This document shows, piece by piece, positions 33,067-41,727 of a DNA stretch of 60,902 nt. This DNA comes from Saprospiraceae bacterium. Its GTDB lineage: Bacteria > Bacteroidota > Bacteroidia > Chitinophagales > Saprospiraceae. How positions within the stretch are numbered: position 1 is the first letter of the stretch; the number at the start of each line of letters is the position of its first letter. The DNA lies in assembly GCA_019694255.1 (NCBI GenBank), contig JAIBCI010000083.1, positions 1-60,902 on the forward strand. Direction: 5' to 3'. Made by a program: the position numbers and the translations under genes. The notes beneath the pieces were generated by a model that saw only the letters and a list, made by a program, of their open reading frames with translations, searched no databases and was not told the DNA's origin.

Positions 33067-34065
33067 TCAGGGAACTTCAATTTTGGCGAGGATCGAAGAG
33101 ATCAGCTGATCCTGATTGATATTCTCAGCTTCAGCTTCATAGCTGATTCCGATGCGGTGGCGGAGGATATCTCTGACAACCTGCTGCACATCATCCGGTA
33201 TGACAAATCCGCGTTGATGAATGAAGGCGTTGGCCTTCGCTGCCTGTGCAAGAAAAATCGTTGCACGCGGCGAAGCACCATAGTTGATGAGCGGGGCAAG
33301 ATCACCAAGTTTAAATTCCGAAGGCTTCCTCGTAGCAAATACCAGATTCAGAATATAATTTTCAATTCTGCTGTCGAGGTAGATTTTTTCGACGGCCTTG
33401 CGCGCTTTGAGAATGTCACCAGGTTCGATGATTGGTGCAATCTCCTGCGCAATGCTGCCATCGAGATTTCGGCGCAATATGGTTCTTTCTTCTTCCATTG
33501 AAGGATAGCCAACCATCACCTTCATCATAAAGCGATCCACCTGCGCTTCCGGCAAAGGATAGGTACCTTCCTGCTCAATGGGATTCTGCGTGGCCAGAAC
33601 GAGAAATGGTTCTTCCAGTTTATAAGTCTCTTTGCCAATGGTCACCTGCCTTTCCTGCATCGCTTCGAGCAAAGCGGATTGAACCTTCGCAGGAGCCCGG
33701 TTGATCTCATCTGCTAAAATAAAATTGGCGAATATCGGACCCTTCCGAATCTGGAAATCAAGTGTCGCCGGATTGTAAATCTGCGTACCGATAATATCTG
33801 CAGGCAGCAGGTCAGGGGTAAACTGTATCCTATTGAAACTCGCGTGAATCGCGGAGGCCAGGGTCTTGATGGCCAGCGTCTTGGCAAGGCCGGGAAGGCC
33901 CTCAAGTAGAATATGTCCTCGGGTTAGCAGCCCAATCAGCAGGCTGTTCATCATGGGCCGCTGACCAACGATGACCCTGTCATGGGCTTCCAGCAGCGAT
34001 TTGATGAAGGCACTTTCGATCGCAATCTGCTGATTAAATGATTCTAAATCAATATATTGTGACAT
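33067..34065 (-). CDS. MoxR-family AAA+ ATPase
   Basis: This is the cytoplasmic AAA+ ATPase heading the Bat operon; MoxR proteins are thought to act as chaperones for VWA-domain partners. Walker A is GLPGLAKT, Walker B is FILADEINRAP, sensor 1 is LVLATQNPIEQEGTYPLPEAQVDRF, and the arginine-finger and sensor 2 region is ASPRATIFLAQAAKANAF. With the start at MSQYIDLESF (34065) the protein has 332 residues, the usual size. A longer frame exists to 34134 but its extra 23 residues resemble a signal-like leader not found in MoxR. The 78-bp divergent gap to the gene at 34144 should contain the operon promoter, though no exact TAnnTTTG box is present. Confidence 0.93.
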   Translation of the reverse strand: MSQYIDLESFNQQIAIESAFIKSLLEAHDRVIVGQRPMMNSLLIGLLTRGHILLEGLPGLAKTLAIKTLASAIHASFNRIQFTPDLLPADIIGTQIYNPATLDFQIRKGPIFANFILADEINRAPAKVQSALLEAMQERQVTIGKETYKLEEPFLVLATQNPIEQEGTYPLPEAQVDRFMMKVMVGYPSMEEERTILRRNLDGSIAQEIAPIIEPGDILKARKAVEKIYLDSRIENYILNLVFATRKPSEFKLGDLAPLINYGASPRATIFLAQAAKANAFIHQRGFVIPDDVQQVVRDILRHRIGISYEAEAENINQDQLISSILAKIEVP

Positions 34066-34143
34066 GACAAAAAAACTATTTGAAATAATTACTGAAAAAA
34101 AGAGATTTGCCGCGTTATTAACAGACAAATCCAACGCAAAGTA

Positions 34144-34818
34144 ATGAAGTACGGTTGTTTGAAGGTATTGATGTTTTGCTCTTTTAACATCTTTTTAAAA
34201 TCGATCACGACAGCACAGGAAATGAGCGTTGAAGCCTATGCCGCCGATTGCATCAAACTTCTTCATGATGGTGATTTGATCATCCAGTTAAAGTCTGAAG
34301 GAAAAAAACTACAGGCACTGCAGGATGAATTATTCAAAGGTGGTGAAGCCTACCGGCAGAAGGTTTTAAAACAGATCAGCAAGACGGAAAGGGCGCGCGA
34401 TAGTTTTAATTACTATCTCATCCATTACATGAACCAATTATATGATTTTTCTACAACTTATTTCTACTATGATAACGATCGCGGCACATTGATGAATAAC
34501 GGATTTACAGGATCATTTTTTGTTGACAGCACATTAAATAAAACAATACTTCGCCACAACAGCGGACAATATTATTTACTGCTACCCGGCACGACCCCAA
34601 CGCAAGGTCTGGAAGCACTCATAGTATCTGAACCAAAGGGCTCTCCGCTTCCTGCTCCATTTCCTTCGTATTACCGCCGCAATAATTTCAAAACATGGCG
34701 TAACGCTATTTTTTATCCTTCACAAGTATCCCAACGCGATGCCAGATATTTCGCAGAGACCCTTCAAAAAAAACTTGCGACGTATTATAAGAAATGTAAG
34801 AAGAGTTATGAATTATGA
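34144..34818 (+). CDS. Exported protein of unknown function
   Basis: This 224-residue protein has an N-terminal hydrophobic segment (LKVLMFCSFNIFLKSITTA-Q) that looks like a signal peptide, so it is probably periplasmic or surface-exposed. The mature part starts with a helical, Lys/Glu-rich region (about 30-85). A Tyr-rich beta region follows (YYLIHYMNQLYDFSTTYFYYDNDRG, SGQYYLLLPG), with a basic C-terminal tail. I do not recognise the family. It is transcribed away from the MoxR/Bat operon and is followed by a copy of the dispersed repeat, with no clear terminator. The reading frame is convincing because of its length and signal peptide. Confidence 0.7.
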   Translation: MKYGCLKVLMFCSFNIFLKSITTAQEMSVEAYAADCIKLLHDGDLIIQLKSEGKKLQALQDELFKGGEAYRQKVLKQISKTERARDSFNYYLIHYMNQLYDFSTTYFYYDNDRGTLMNNGFTGSFFVDSTLNKTILRHNSGQYYLLLPGTTPTQGLEALIVSEPKGSPLPAPFPSYYRRNNFKTWRNAIFYPSQVSQRDARYFAETLQKKLATYYKKCKKSYEL

Positions 34819-34826
34819 ATTATTTA

Positions 34827-34860
34827 TCCTCGAATTTCGAAGAAATTCGGGATTAGTTAT
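34827..34860. repeat. Copy of dispersed palindromic repeat
   Basis: The sequence CTCGAATTTCGAAGAAATTC followed by GGGATTAGTT is shared in variant forms with 38558-38618 (one direct and one inverted copy), 42865-42892, 42931-42962 and 20910-20924. It contains TTCGAA-centred dyads and lies just after the stop of the preceding gene. Confidence 0.6.
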
Positions 34861-34981
34861 TGCAGCTCCTCGATATCAGAATAAATTATGGTTTAGTAAT
34901 TTAAACTACCAGTGAATCGCTCATCATCAAACCACAGCAATCAACAATTCGTCATCTGAAGTAAAAAAGTAGCATCAGAAT

Positions 34982-36577
34982 CTACAATCGCGCTTTGATC
35001 AATTTTCTGACTTGCTCGCTGACGCTATTTTGAATTCTGAGATAGTATGTCCCTTCAGGAATTTTCTGCATCGAACAGGCAATATCAAAATGACCACTCT
35101 CCAGGTATCCATTAAAAACAGTCTGAACCAGACGGCCTTCCTGATTCAGCAGTTCAATGATCACCATGCCCCCTTCTGATTCGAATGCAATCCGTACCTG
35201 ATCTGCACATGGATTGGGATACGCTTCGATGAGTTTTGCACCGGCATATCGCTGGTTTGACTTGACTCCTGTCATCAGGCAGTTGTTGGGTTTCAGAAAT
35301 CCGATATTCTGATATTTATTAAGTAGAATGTTATCCCGGTCCGCACTGCCAACACAAAACCAGTCCGCCAAAATTGTAGCGTAGACAGAACGAAAATCAA
35401 ACTCCATTGGAAGATTGGAATTCACATTCGACAGTGGGTCAATGACCGGATTATGCCCGTATATACCAGGTATCACATTGCTGCCAAATATCAAGACAGG
35501 CTGTGCTGCACCATGATCAGTTCCCCCAGAGGCATTTGAAATAATACGTCGTCCAAATTCCGAAAACGTCATGCCAATTACACGATCAGCTCTTCCCAAC
35601 AATGTCAGGTCATCCATAAAAGCGGCAATCGCATCTGATACACCTTTCAATAATCCGGAATGAACGCCCGCGGTGTGATCTGCGGACTCAACCTGAGATG
35701 AATGGGTATCAAAACCACCGGTACTCAGCCAGTAAATTCTCGTCTTACAACCTCCGTCGATCAATTTTGCCACAAGCGCGAGCTGACTGCCCAATATAGC
35801 CCCGGGGGTGTTGGCCACTGGATATAGCGATGAGAGATTTCTACCCTTATCCCCGGCAGCCTGCACCGCATCACCGAATTTGTCCGTCTGCCGCAAAACC
35901 TCTCTGGTATAAGACAATTCCTTACCCAGACAGCCGGGTGTTGGTGGATCGGTAAACAGGTTGCCTGAAAGATTCAAAGGGTCTTTGGCGTTGTTGATGG
36001 CAATGCCCATGGATACGCCCTGATTCTGCAATCCCAGGGTGATGGTACCGCCAACCCTGACGGCCAGCGGATCCGGAAAACTCATGTTCGGAAATCCCGA
36101 AGGATAATTTGGAAATTCGCTGGCAAGATATCTCGCGGCCCAGCCAGAATTGAGTACTTCATTGTAATCTGCGCCGGACACCCAGATATCCGCCGCACGA
36201 AAATGTGAATAACTAAATTGAGGATAACCCACGTTCTGTACAATGGCTACCTTGTTTTCTTTGTATAAATTATGAATACCGCTCAATGAAGGATGAAAGC
36301 CGAGCGCGTTGTTGGTTCCAGGCAGTTTGAGCACTTTATTCTCCGGTATCAAAATGTTCTGACGAATATTCGGTTGGGATAGTACAGCGTATTGATCAAG
36401 AGGAATGACGGTATTGAGTCCATCGTTTCCTCCATTCAACTGAATGATGACCAACACCTTGTCCGTGTCCATCAAGGTACAGGCCAGATCTGACAGTAAC
36501 GGACTATTTGCGTACGCAGAGAGGCTCATGCCACCCAGTGTGATGGGGACTGATTGCAGGAAATTTCTTCTTTTCAT
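34982..36577 (-). CDS. DUF1501 family protein with T9SS sorting domain
   Basis: This 531-residue exported protein of the DUF1501 (sulfatase-like) family starts with a twin-arginine-like leader, MKRRNFLQSVPITLGGMSLS. Family segments are LVIIQLNGGNDGLNTVIP, YWLSTGGFDTHSSQ, and the C-terminal SEFGRRIISNASGGTDHGAA. The alkaline-phosphatase-superfamily-like GGTDHG is typical of DUF1501. About the last 80 residues (LIEAYPNPCADQVRIAF to LIKARL) form a T9SS type A sorting domain, so the protein is probably exported to the surface. The DUF1800 gene lies 28 bp upstream on the same strand; the two families are regularly paired. The biochemical role of the pair is unknown. Confidence 0.92.
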   Translation of the reverse strand: MKRRNFLQSVPITLGGMSLSAYANSPLLSDLACTLMDTDKVLVIIQLNGGNDGLNTVIPLDQYAVLSQPNIRQNILIPENKVLKLPGTNNALGFHPSLSGIHNLYKENKVAIVQNVGYPQFSYSHFRAADIWVSGADYNEVLNSGWAARYLASEFPNYPSGFPNMSFPDPLAVRVGGTITLGLQNQGVSMGIAINNAKDPLNLSGNLFTDPPTPGCLGKELSYTREVLRQTDKFGDAVQAAGDKGRNLSSLYPVANTPGAILGSQLALVAKLIDGGCKTRIYWLSTGGFDTHSSQVESADHTAGVHSGLLKGVSDAIAAFMDDLTLLGRADRVIGMTFSEFGRRIISNASGGTDHGAAQPVLIFGSNVIPGIYGHNPVIDPLSNVNSNLPMEFDFRSVYATILADWFCVGSADRDNILLNKYQNIGFLKPNNCLMTGVKSNQRYAGAKLIEAYPNPCADQVRIAFESEGGMVIIELLNQEGRLVQTVFNGYLESGHFDIACSMQKIPEGTYYLRIQNSVSEQVRKLIKARL

Positions 36578-36605
36578 TTTCTTAAAGGAATTTTTTTACC
36601 CTGGT

Positions 36606-38333
36606 TTAGCATAGCTGATACTCAGCAGAAGACATCAGGTAATTAAACAAATTCTGAAGCATTGAGGGAACATTTCTAAATCGTGGATCCGTCGTATTGG
36701 GGTCCGCACTATATCCTTCCCACACCTCTGTCCAATAATAATCCCTCGACTGTCCATTGAGCAGAAAATTGGTCTTCAACGCTGACTTCACCGCATCGCT
36801 GACCGGCGGAGCGAGCATGATTTGAAGGGCTTCGTTGATCAGTTCATTCGGGTCCGAAGGATGATCAAAATCCCTGACCATATCTGCAAAATTCATCTTC
36901 GTCTTATAACCATAGGATGGATTATTCGCCGGATCATACGTCACGGTTTTGTCCAATGCAAAACTGCTCCTCGAAATGGCTTCATACAGACCCCTTCGGA
37001 AGGGAAAGCTCGTGGTGTCAAACCACATTTCGTGATAGACGGGCAGTTGATAATAGGCTGGCCATCCTGCCACATCCGGTGGGCTGTTGACGATAAAGCC
37101 TATATTGGCATTGCCATTGACGATATAAGACCACATATAATACTGCGCCTCAAGCTGTGTGCTGTCCGGAAATGGGAATCCGATCTGTCTGACCATACCG
37201 ATGAGAAAATCATTGGGGCTTTTGATCATACATCCTCTTAACTCCTGCTTGAAAAAGTAATCCGAACCGAGCAGACTTTTCATAACATATTTCATCTGAT
37301 CGGGATCATTGCTATACGTTCTGAATACTTCCGAGAGTGGTGCGATCACTTCGCTTTCAACCTCATCGTTAATATCATAATAAGCGAAAAAATTCCACAA
37401 CCTCCTGCAAATGTATTTTGAAACTTCTTCCTTCTGAAAAATCATACCAATCAGCTGATCGAGTTCCTTCAATGCCCTGTCCTTGTCATTGATGATGGAA
37501 GCATCCGGATTAATTTGCTGGTTATTATAAAAGGCAGAAAATACTTTTGTTCCAGTATCATGTTTGGACTGATTAAAAACAACCTGTGGCAAAATATTCT
37601 GTGTCTTTCCATTGACGATTCCGGTATTGATGACGGTCCAGCCCGTCAGTATTCGTGCTGCAGTCTTGACATCATCTTCGGTGTATTGGGAATCTTTGCC
37701 TTTTCCCAAAGTAAATAATTCTTGTAGCTCTCGGGCATAATTTTCGTCTGGTGCGGTTTTTGTATTTTTATCACCGTTGAGATATTTCAACATCCCCGGA
37801 TCAAGCGTAATTTGACGGACCAGTTCCCGATAATTTCCGAAGGCAAATTTTCTGTACAGTGTTTGTGTATTGTACATCAGAATTGCATCTTCGAGGGTCA
37901 CGTCCTGTGTCACCAGGATGGTCTGATAAAACATCAGCATTTTTTCATACAATGTTCTGTCCTGATGAATCTGAAGGCCGGTCCACCAATTCTTTAGATT
38001 AGCTCTTCGGTTATTTCCCGACCCGACGAGAAAATTGGTTTGCAATGGTGTATTCACCCAGGTCTCTCCAAAAGGCACTGCAGTCACTACCGTTCCATTG
38101 TCATTATACTTCTCCATCTGATCTTTTGCGGGATCGGTATTACTGTAATAGGTTCTCCTCGGTGGCGACGGCAAGGCAGGCGTTGAGGGCACCAAATAAT
38201 CCAGTACCTGATCAAGTGACTGGCCTTTAAAATAATTCAGGTCCGATTGGTGTACGCCAAATAGGGTTCTACGCAACAAGTGCAGCAATTCTGGTTTTCC
38301 AAAGGTTCCCGTATACGGTTTCAATGCCGGCAT
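36606..38333 (-). CDS. DUF1800 family protein
   Basis: This 575-residue protein belongs to DUF1800. It has the N-terminal HLLRRTLFGVHQSDL, the central YARELQELFTLGKG, ARILTGWTVI, and ISKYICRRLWNFFAYYDI-type helices, and the C-terminal PPDVAGWPAYYQ. It is encoded immediately upstream of the DUF1501 gene with a 28-bp gap and is probably co-transcribed with it, the usual arrangement. No obvious signal peptide is seen at the chosen start. The function is unknown; the pair is common in Bacteroidota and Planctomycetota. The upstream region is the repeat-rich spacer 38334-39074. Confidence 0.9.
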   Translation of the reverse strand: MPALKPYTGTFGKPELLHLLRRTLFGVHQSDLNYFKGQSLDQVLDYLVPSTPALPSPPRRTYYSNTDPAKDQMEKYNDNGTVVTAVPFGETWVNTPLQTNFLVGSGNNRRANLKNWWTGLQIHQDRTLYEKMLMFYQTILVTQDVTLEDAILMYNTQTLYRKFAFGNYRELVRQITLDPGMLKYLNGDKNTKTAPDENYARELQELFTLGKGKDSQYTEDDVKTAARILTGWTVINTGIVNGKTQNILPQVVFNQSKHDTGTKVFSAFYNNQQINPDASIINDKDRALKELDQLIGMIFQKEEVSKYICRRLWNFFAYYDINDEVESEVIAPLSEVFRTYSNDPDQMKYVMKSLLGSDYFFKQELRGCMIKSPNDFLIGMVRQIGFPFPDSTQLEAQYYMWSYIVNGNANIGFIVNSPPDVAGWPAYYQLPVYHEMWFDTTSFPFRRGLYEAISRSSFALDKTVTYDPANNPSYGYKTKMNFADMVRDFDHPSDPNELINEALQIMLAPPVSDAVKSALKTNFLLNGQSRDYYWTEVWEGYSADPNTTDPRFRNVPSMLQNLFNYLMSSAEYQLC

Positions 38334-38499
38334 AATAAGAGGTTAACGGTATTTTGACGCAAGGTCAATGTGTTTTGTTGCTTATGGTGAATTTTTTTTC
38401 TCACGCCACTTTTCTGAGAAAATACAATTCTTATTACGTTGATGCGGAAACTAAATTCGGAATTAGAATGCAGCGCAATGTTTCATCACGAGAGTTATG

Positions 38500-39072
38500 G
38501 AACTCTATTATGAGCTATGAATTATAAATTATGAGTTATGAATTATGAGTTATCAAAGATCTTCGAAATACGAAGTGTTTCGGGAGCGAAGATTCTCGAA
38601 TTTCTTCGAAATTCCTGAATGAGTGATCTAGTCGGGATTCGAGTGTCGAGAGTATTTTTAATTTACTTATAGGTAATCCACATACTTGACTATTGACTAC
38701 TTACTCTTTACTATTATTGAGAGTCGCGAGTTATTTCGCTAGGTTTTCGCTGCGCTCAAAGAATATTCATAATTCTATTTTATGGGTAATCCACATACTT
38801 GACTATTGATTACTTATTGTTTACTATTATTGAGAGTCGCGACTCACGACTTTAAACAATAGTTAATAGTCATTGGTCAAGTTACTAATATCTCAGAATA
38901 CTCTTAATTTGACTTGCGACCAGCGACTCGTGACTTAAAATATTAGTCATTGGTCAAGTTCGCCCAGCATATTCTTTAATTGACTCACGACCCGCGACTT
39001 AACCATTCTTAGATCATCGTTTATCGTTAAAAAAAGTTCATCATTCATCATTCATAGTTTATCGTTAAAAAA
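38500..39072. repeat. Repeat-rich intergenic region with several degenerate repeat types
   Basis: The spacer 38334-39074 has no gene. It contains ATTATGAGTTATG-type short tandem units (38509-38553), two TTCGAA-type palindromic copies (38558-38618), and a 58-bp direct repeat at 38672-38729 and 38785-38842 with three mismatches. It also has a TAGTCATTGGTCAAGTT direct repeat (38866-38882 and 38944-38960) and TCATCATTCATCATTCATAG-like units near 39039. The TTGACTATTGACTA-type words recur in the array beside the tRNA at 43090-43340. Confidence 0.8.
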
Positions 39073-39074
39073 AT

Positions 39075-39959
39075 CTATCTCATCGCACTCCGTATTCTTT
39101 TCAGTTTGCAAAGTATCCTTGTCCACAGATCGAGCGGTTGGTCTGCTGGCAGTATGTGAAATTCCTGACCGATGTGCAAAATATGCTGCATGAAGATGCG
39201 ACTGGTGATGCCCCATTTGTTCAGGAAGGTGTGCCGTCCGCGGTTCTTCCGCACGCGCCCGGTGGAGCGCCTGCCAAAATGATACACGAGGCTGCTGCCA
39301 ACGCCCTGGAAATGCCTGACACCGGCTTTATATAGTTTCATGGAAAGATCCGGATCAGAGTACATGCCCGGGCTGAATTCAATGCTCATTCCACCGACGA
39401 GATCCCAGGTATCGCGGTGTACCACATTGGGTGGCCAGGTGCTTCCGCACCAGTCTTTTTTGTGAAGATCATTCAATCTTTCAATCAAAGCTGCTTCATC
39501 CAAATGATCCGGATCGCCGCCAAAATCCGCAACGCGCACACAGGGGTTGGCAGAATCAACGGGCTCAATCATGGTTGACGAGACCATAAATCTCGAATGG
39601 CCGATCGACCGGATCGCTTTCAGCAATTGACTGTCCCAGCCGGGAAGCATGACCATATCGTCATTGGCGTAAGCAATCAGCTCTGCGCGCACGAGCTGCC
39701 GTGCGGCATTGAGACCATAGCAGATACCCAGATTTTCTGAAGACAGGACATAGTCCAGGTTCGGTTGAGAGGCTACCCATTCTTTGGTGCCGTCAATCCC
39801 TTCGTTGATGATCACGATGATCTGTATGCGGTGAAACGAATGCCTCAGAATGCTGTCAATGCAGCATTGAAGAAATCGCAGGTTGTTCCAGGTCGGGATC
39901 AGCACGCTTATATCAGGAACCGGAAGCCCCGAAGTATTCAGTTGATATTGAATAGACAT
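39075..39959 (-). CDS. Glycosyltransferase family 2 protein
   Basis: This 294-residue enzyme has a GT-A fold, with DISVLIPTWNNLRFLQCCIDSI at the N-terminus, NLGICYGLN, and the DxD-like metal site YANDDMVMLPGW. An acceptor region includes STWPPNVVHRDTWDLVGGM. GT2 enzymes transfer sugars from nucleotide donors in surface polysaccharide or glycan synthesis; the donor and acceptor cannot be predicted. No transmembrane segments are apparent, so it is cytoplasmic or membrane-associated. It lies between the repeat region and nadB, 103 bp from nadB, with no functional link. The family call is firm. Confidence 0.88.
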   Translation of the reverse strand: MSIQYQLNTSGLPVPDISVLIPTWNNLRFLQCCIDSILRHSFHRIQIIVIINEGIDGTKEWVASQPNLDYVLSSENLGICYGLNAARQLVRAELIAYANDDMVMLPGWDSQLLKAIRSIGHSRFMVSSTMIEPVDSANPCVRVADFGGDPDHLDEAALIERLNDLHKKDWCGSTWPPNVVHRDTWDLVGGMSIEFSPGMYSDPDLSMKLYKAGVRHFQGVGSSLVYHFGRRSTGRVRKNRGRHTFLNKWGITSRIFMQHILHIGQEFHILPADQPLDLWTRILCKLKRIRSAMR

Positions 39960-40062
39960 GACATTTGGATGGAAGGTCTGGACGAATGTAGATCAATGCG
40001 CAATATCCGAAAATTCCTTTCAGTACAAAAATGAACTACAGGCCATCATTTGATAATCTGTA

Positions 40063-41664
40063 CTACAACAGCGTATCTTCCAGAAACGGATGTTTGGCGG
40101 GATAATCTGTGGTATAATGCAATCCCCGGCTCTCTCTTCTCATTCCGGCAGATCGTGTTACGAGATACCCATTGGTGATCAGATTGCGCAATTCACAGAG
40201 TTGCGGTGATAAAGTACTGGTATTATAAAGTTCTTCTGTCTCGGTGTAAAGCAAATGCAGCCGGTCCATGGCGCGTTTGAGACGAACATTGGAACGCACG
40301 ATGCCGACATAATACGACATGATATCCTTGAGCTCCTTGATGCTTTGGGTGATCAAGACCATCTCCTTGGGATCGTTGGTGCCCGTGGTATCCCATTCGG
40401 GTATTTGCTCATTGAGCATGATCTGATCAATACACTCGCTCACGTGACTGGCTACACGCTGCCCGAATACCGCCCCCTCCAGCAGCGAATTGGAGGCCAG
40501 ACGATTGGCACCATGCAAACCTGAACTTGTACATTCGCCGCAGGCATAAAGATGTCTGATGCTCGTCCTGCCGAATTCATCGATGCGTACGCCTCCGCAC
40601 ATATAATGTTGCGCCGGCACTACGGGAATCATGCTTGTCATGGGGTCAATACCGACAGACATGCACTTGTTGTAGATATTCGGAAAGTGCTGAATAAATT
40701 CTTCTTTGGCAAGGTGGCGACAGTCAAGATATACATATTCATCTCCGCTGAGCTTCATCTCGGAGTCGATGGCCCTGGCAACGATATCCCTGGGTGCCAG
40801 TGACAGGCGTTCGTCGTATTTATGCATAAACTCTTCTCCACGGCGCGTTCTCAGAATACCACCGAATCCCCTGACGGCCTCGCTCACCAGAAAACAGGGG
40901 TTCTCTCCACCGGCACTGTACAACGAAGTCGGATGAAACTGCACAAATTCCATGTTTTCGACATGCCCTTTGGCACGGTACATCATGGCCATGCCATCAC
41001 CGGTCGCGATGGTCGGATTGGTCGTTGATTTATAGATCTGGCCGCTTCCGCCGGTAGCCAGGACGGTGATGCGGGCGAGATGGGTCTCCACCTTGAGGTT
41101 CTGAAGATTCAGGAGATAGCAGCCATAGCATTCGATGTTGTCCATCACCCTCGTGATATTGTAGCCCATGTGATGCTGTGTCAGAAGGTCAATCGCAAAA
41201 TAATGTTCGAGAATCCGGACATTGGGTAGTTGTGCGACCTTGTCGAGCAGCGCACGTTCGATCTCTGCGCCGGTCACATCCTTGTAATGCAGAATGCGGT
41301 GTTCGGAATGGCCGCCCTCTCTCGCCAGATCATACTCCTGATTCGGGCTCTTGTCAAAGCGGGTGCCCCAGCTGATCATCTCCTTGACACGTTGAGGTCC
41401 TTCTTCGATCACCATGCGCACAATCTTCTCATCGCAGAGGTCATCGCCGGCGTCTAAGGTATCCGCAATATGTTTGTTCAAATCATCTTCCTTAAGATCC
41501 CAGACGGCAGCAATGCCACCCTGAGCGTATCGGGTATTGCATTCTTCTTTATTGGTCTTGCTGACCAGGCTAATGCTGCACGTGGGTCTGCGCATGGCGA
41601 GGTGTATGGCGGTACTCAGACCGGCCACGCCGGTGCCAATGATCAATACGTCTGATTTGTGCAA
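40063..41664 (-). CDS. nadB: L-aspartate oxidase
   Basis: NadB oxidises L-aspartate to iminoaspartate, the first step of de novo NAD synthesis, with FAD as cofactor and in partnership with quinolinate synthase NadA. The FAD-binding Rossmann start VLIIGTGVAGLSTAIHLA begins at residue 6. Substrate-domain landmarks are NTRYAQGGIAAVW, GGHSEHRILHYKD, VQFHPTSLY, and HYMCGGVRIDEFGRTS. The C-terminal helical domain follows. The length of 533 residues is typical. The start is a TTG at 41664 because no ATG precedes the Rossmann fold and a stop lies upstream; a TACATTTG promoter box sits 23 bp upstream of it. nadA and nadC are not adjacent. Confidence 0.95.
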   Translation of the reverse strand: MHKSDVLIIGTGVAGLSTAIHLAMRRPTCSISLVSKTNKEECNTRYAQGGIAAVWDLKEDDLNKHIADTLDAGDDLCDEKIVRMVIEEGPQRVKEMISWGTRFDKSPNQEYDLAREGGHSEHRILHYKDVTGAEIERALLDKVAQLPNVRILEHYFAIDLLTQHHMGYNITRVMDNIECYGCYLLNLQNLKVETHLARITVLATGGSGQIYKSTTNPTIATGDGMAMMYRAKGHVENMEFVQFHPTSLYSAGGENPCFLVSEAVRGFGGILRTRRGEEFMHKYDERLSLAPRDIVARAIDSEMKLSGDEYVYLDCRHLAKEEFIQHFPNIYNKCMSVGIDPMTSMIPVVPAQHYMCGGVRIDEFGRTSIRHLYACGECTSSGLHGANRLASNSLLEGAVFGQRVASHVSECIDQIMLNEQIPEWDTTGTNDPKEMVLITQSIKELKDIMSYYVGIVRSNVRLKRAMDRLHLLYTETEELYNTSTLSPQLCELRNLITNGYLVTRSAGMRRESRGLHYTTDYPAKHPFLEDTLL

Positions 41665-41686
41665 AGCCTTATCTTTGTTGACCCTG

Positions 41687-41694
41687 CAAATGTA
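41687..41694 (-). promoter_or_regulatory. Promoter -7 box of nadB
   Basis: The minus strand reads TACATTTG, matching TAnnTTTG, with a TTGG about 18 bp upstream as a candidate -33 element. It lies 23 bp before the TTG start of nadB in the gap shared with the divergent glycosyltransferase gene. Confidence 0.55.
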
Positions 41695-41727
41695 CTATGC
41701 ACTCCACTTTTCCAAGATTTACGGCCG

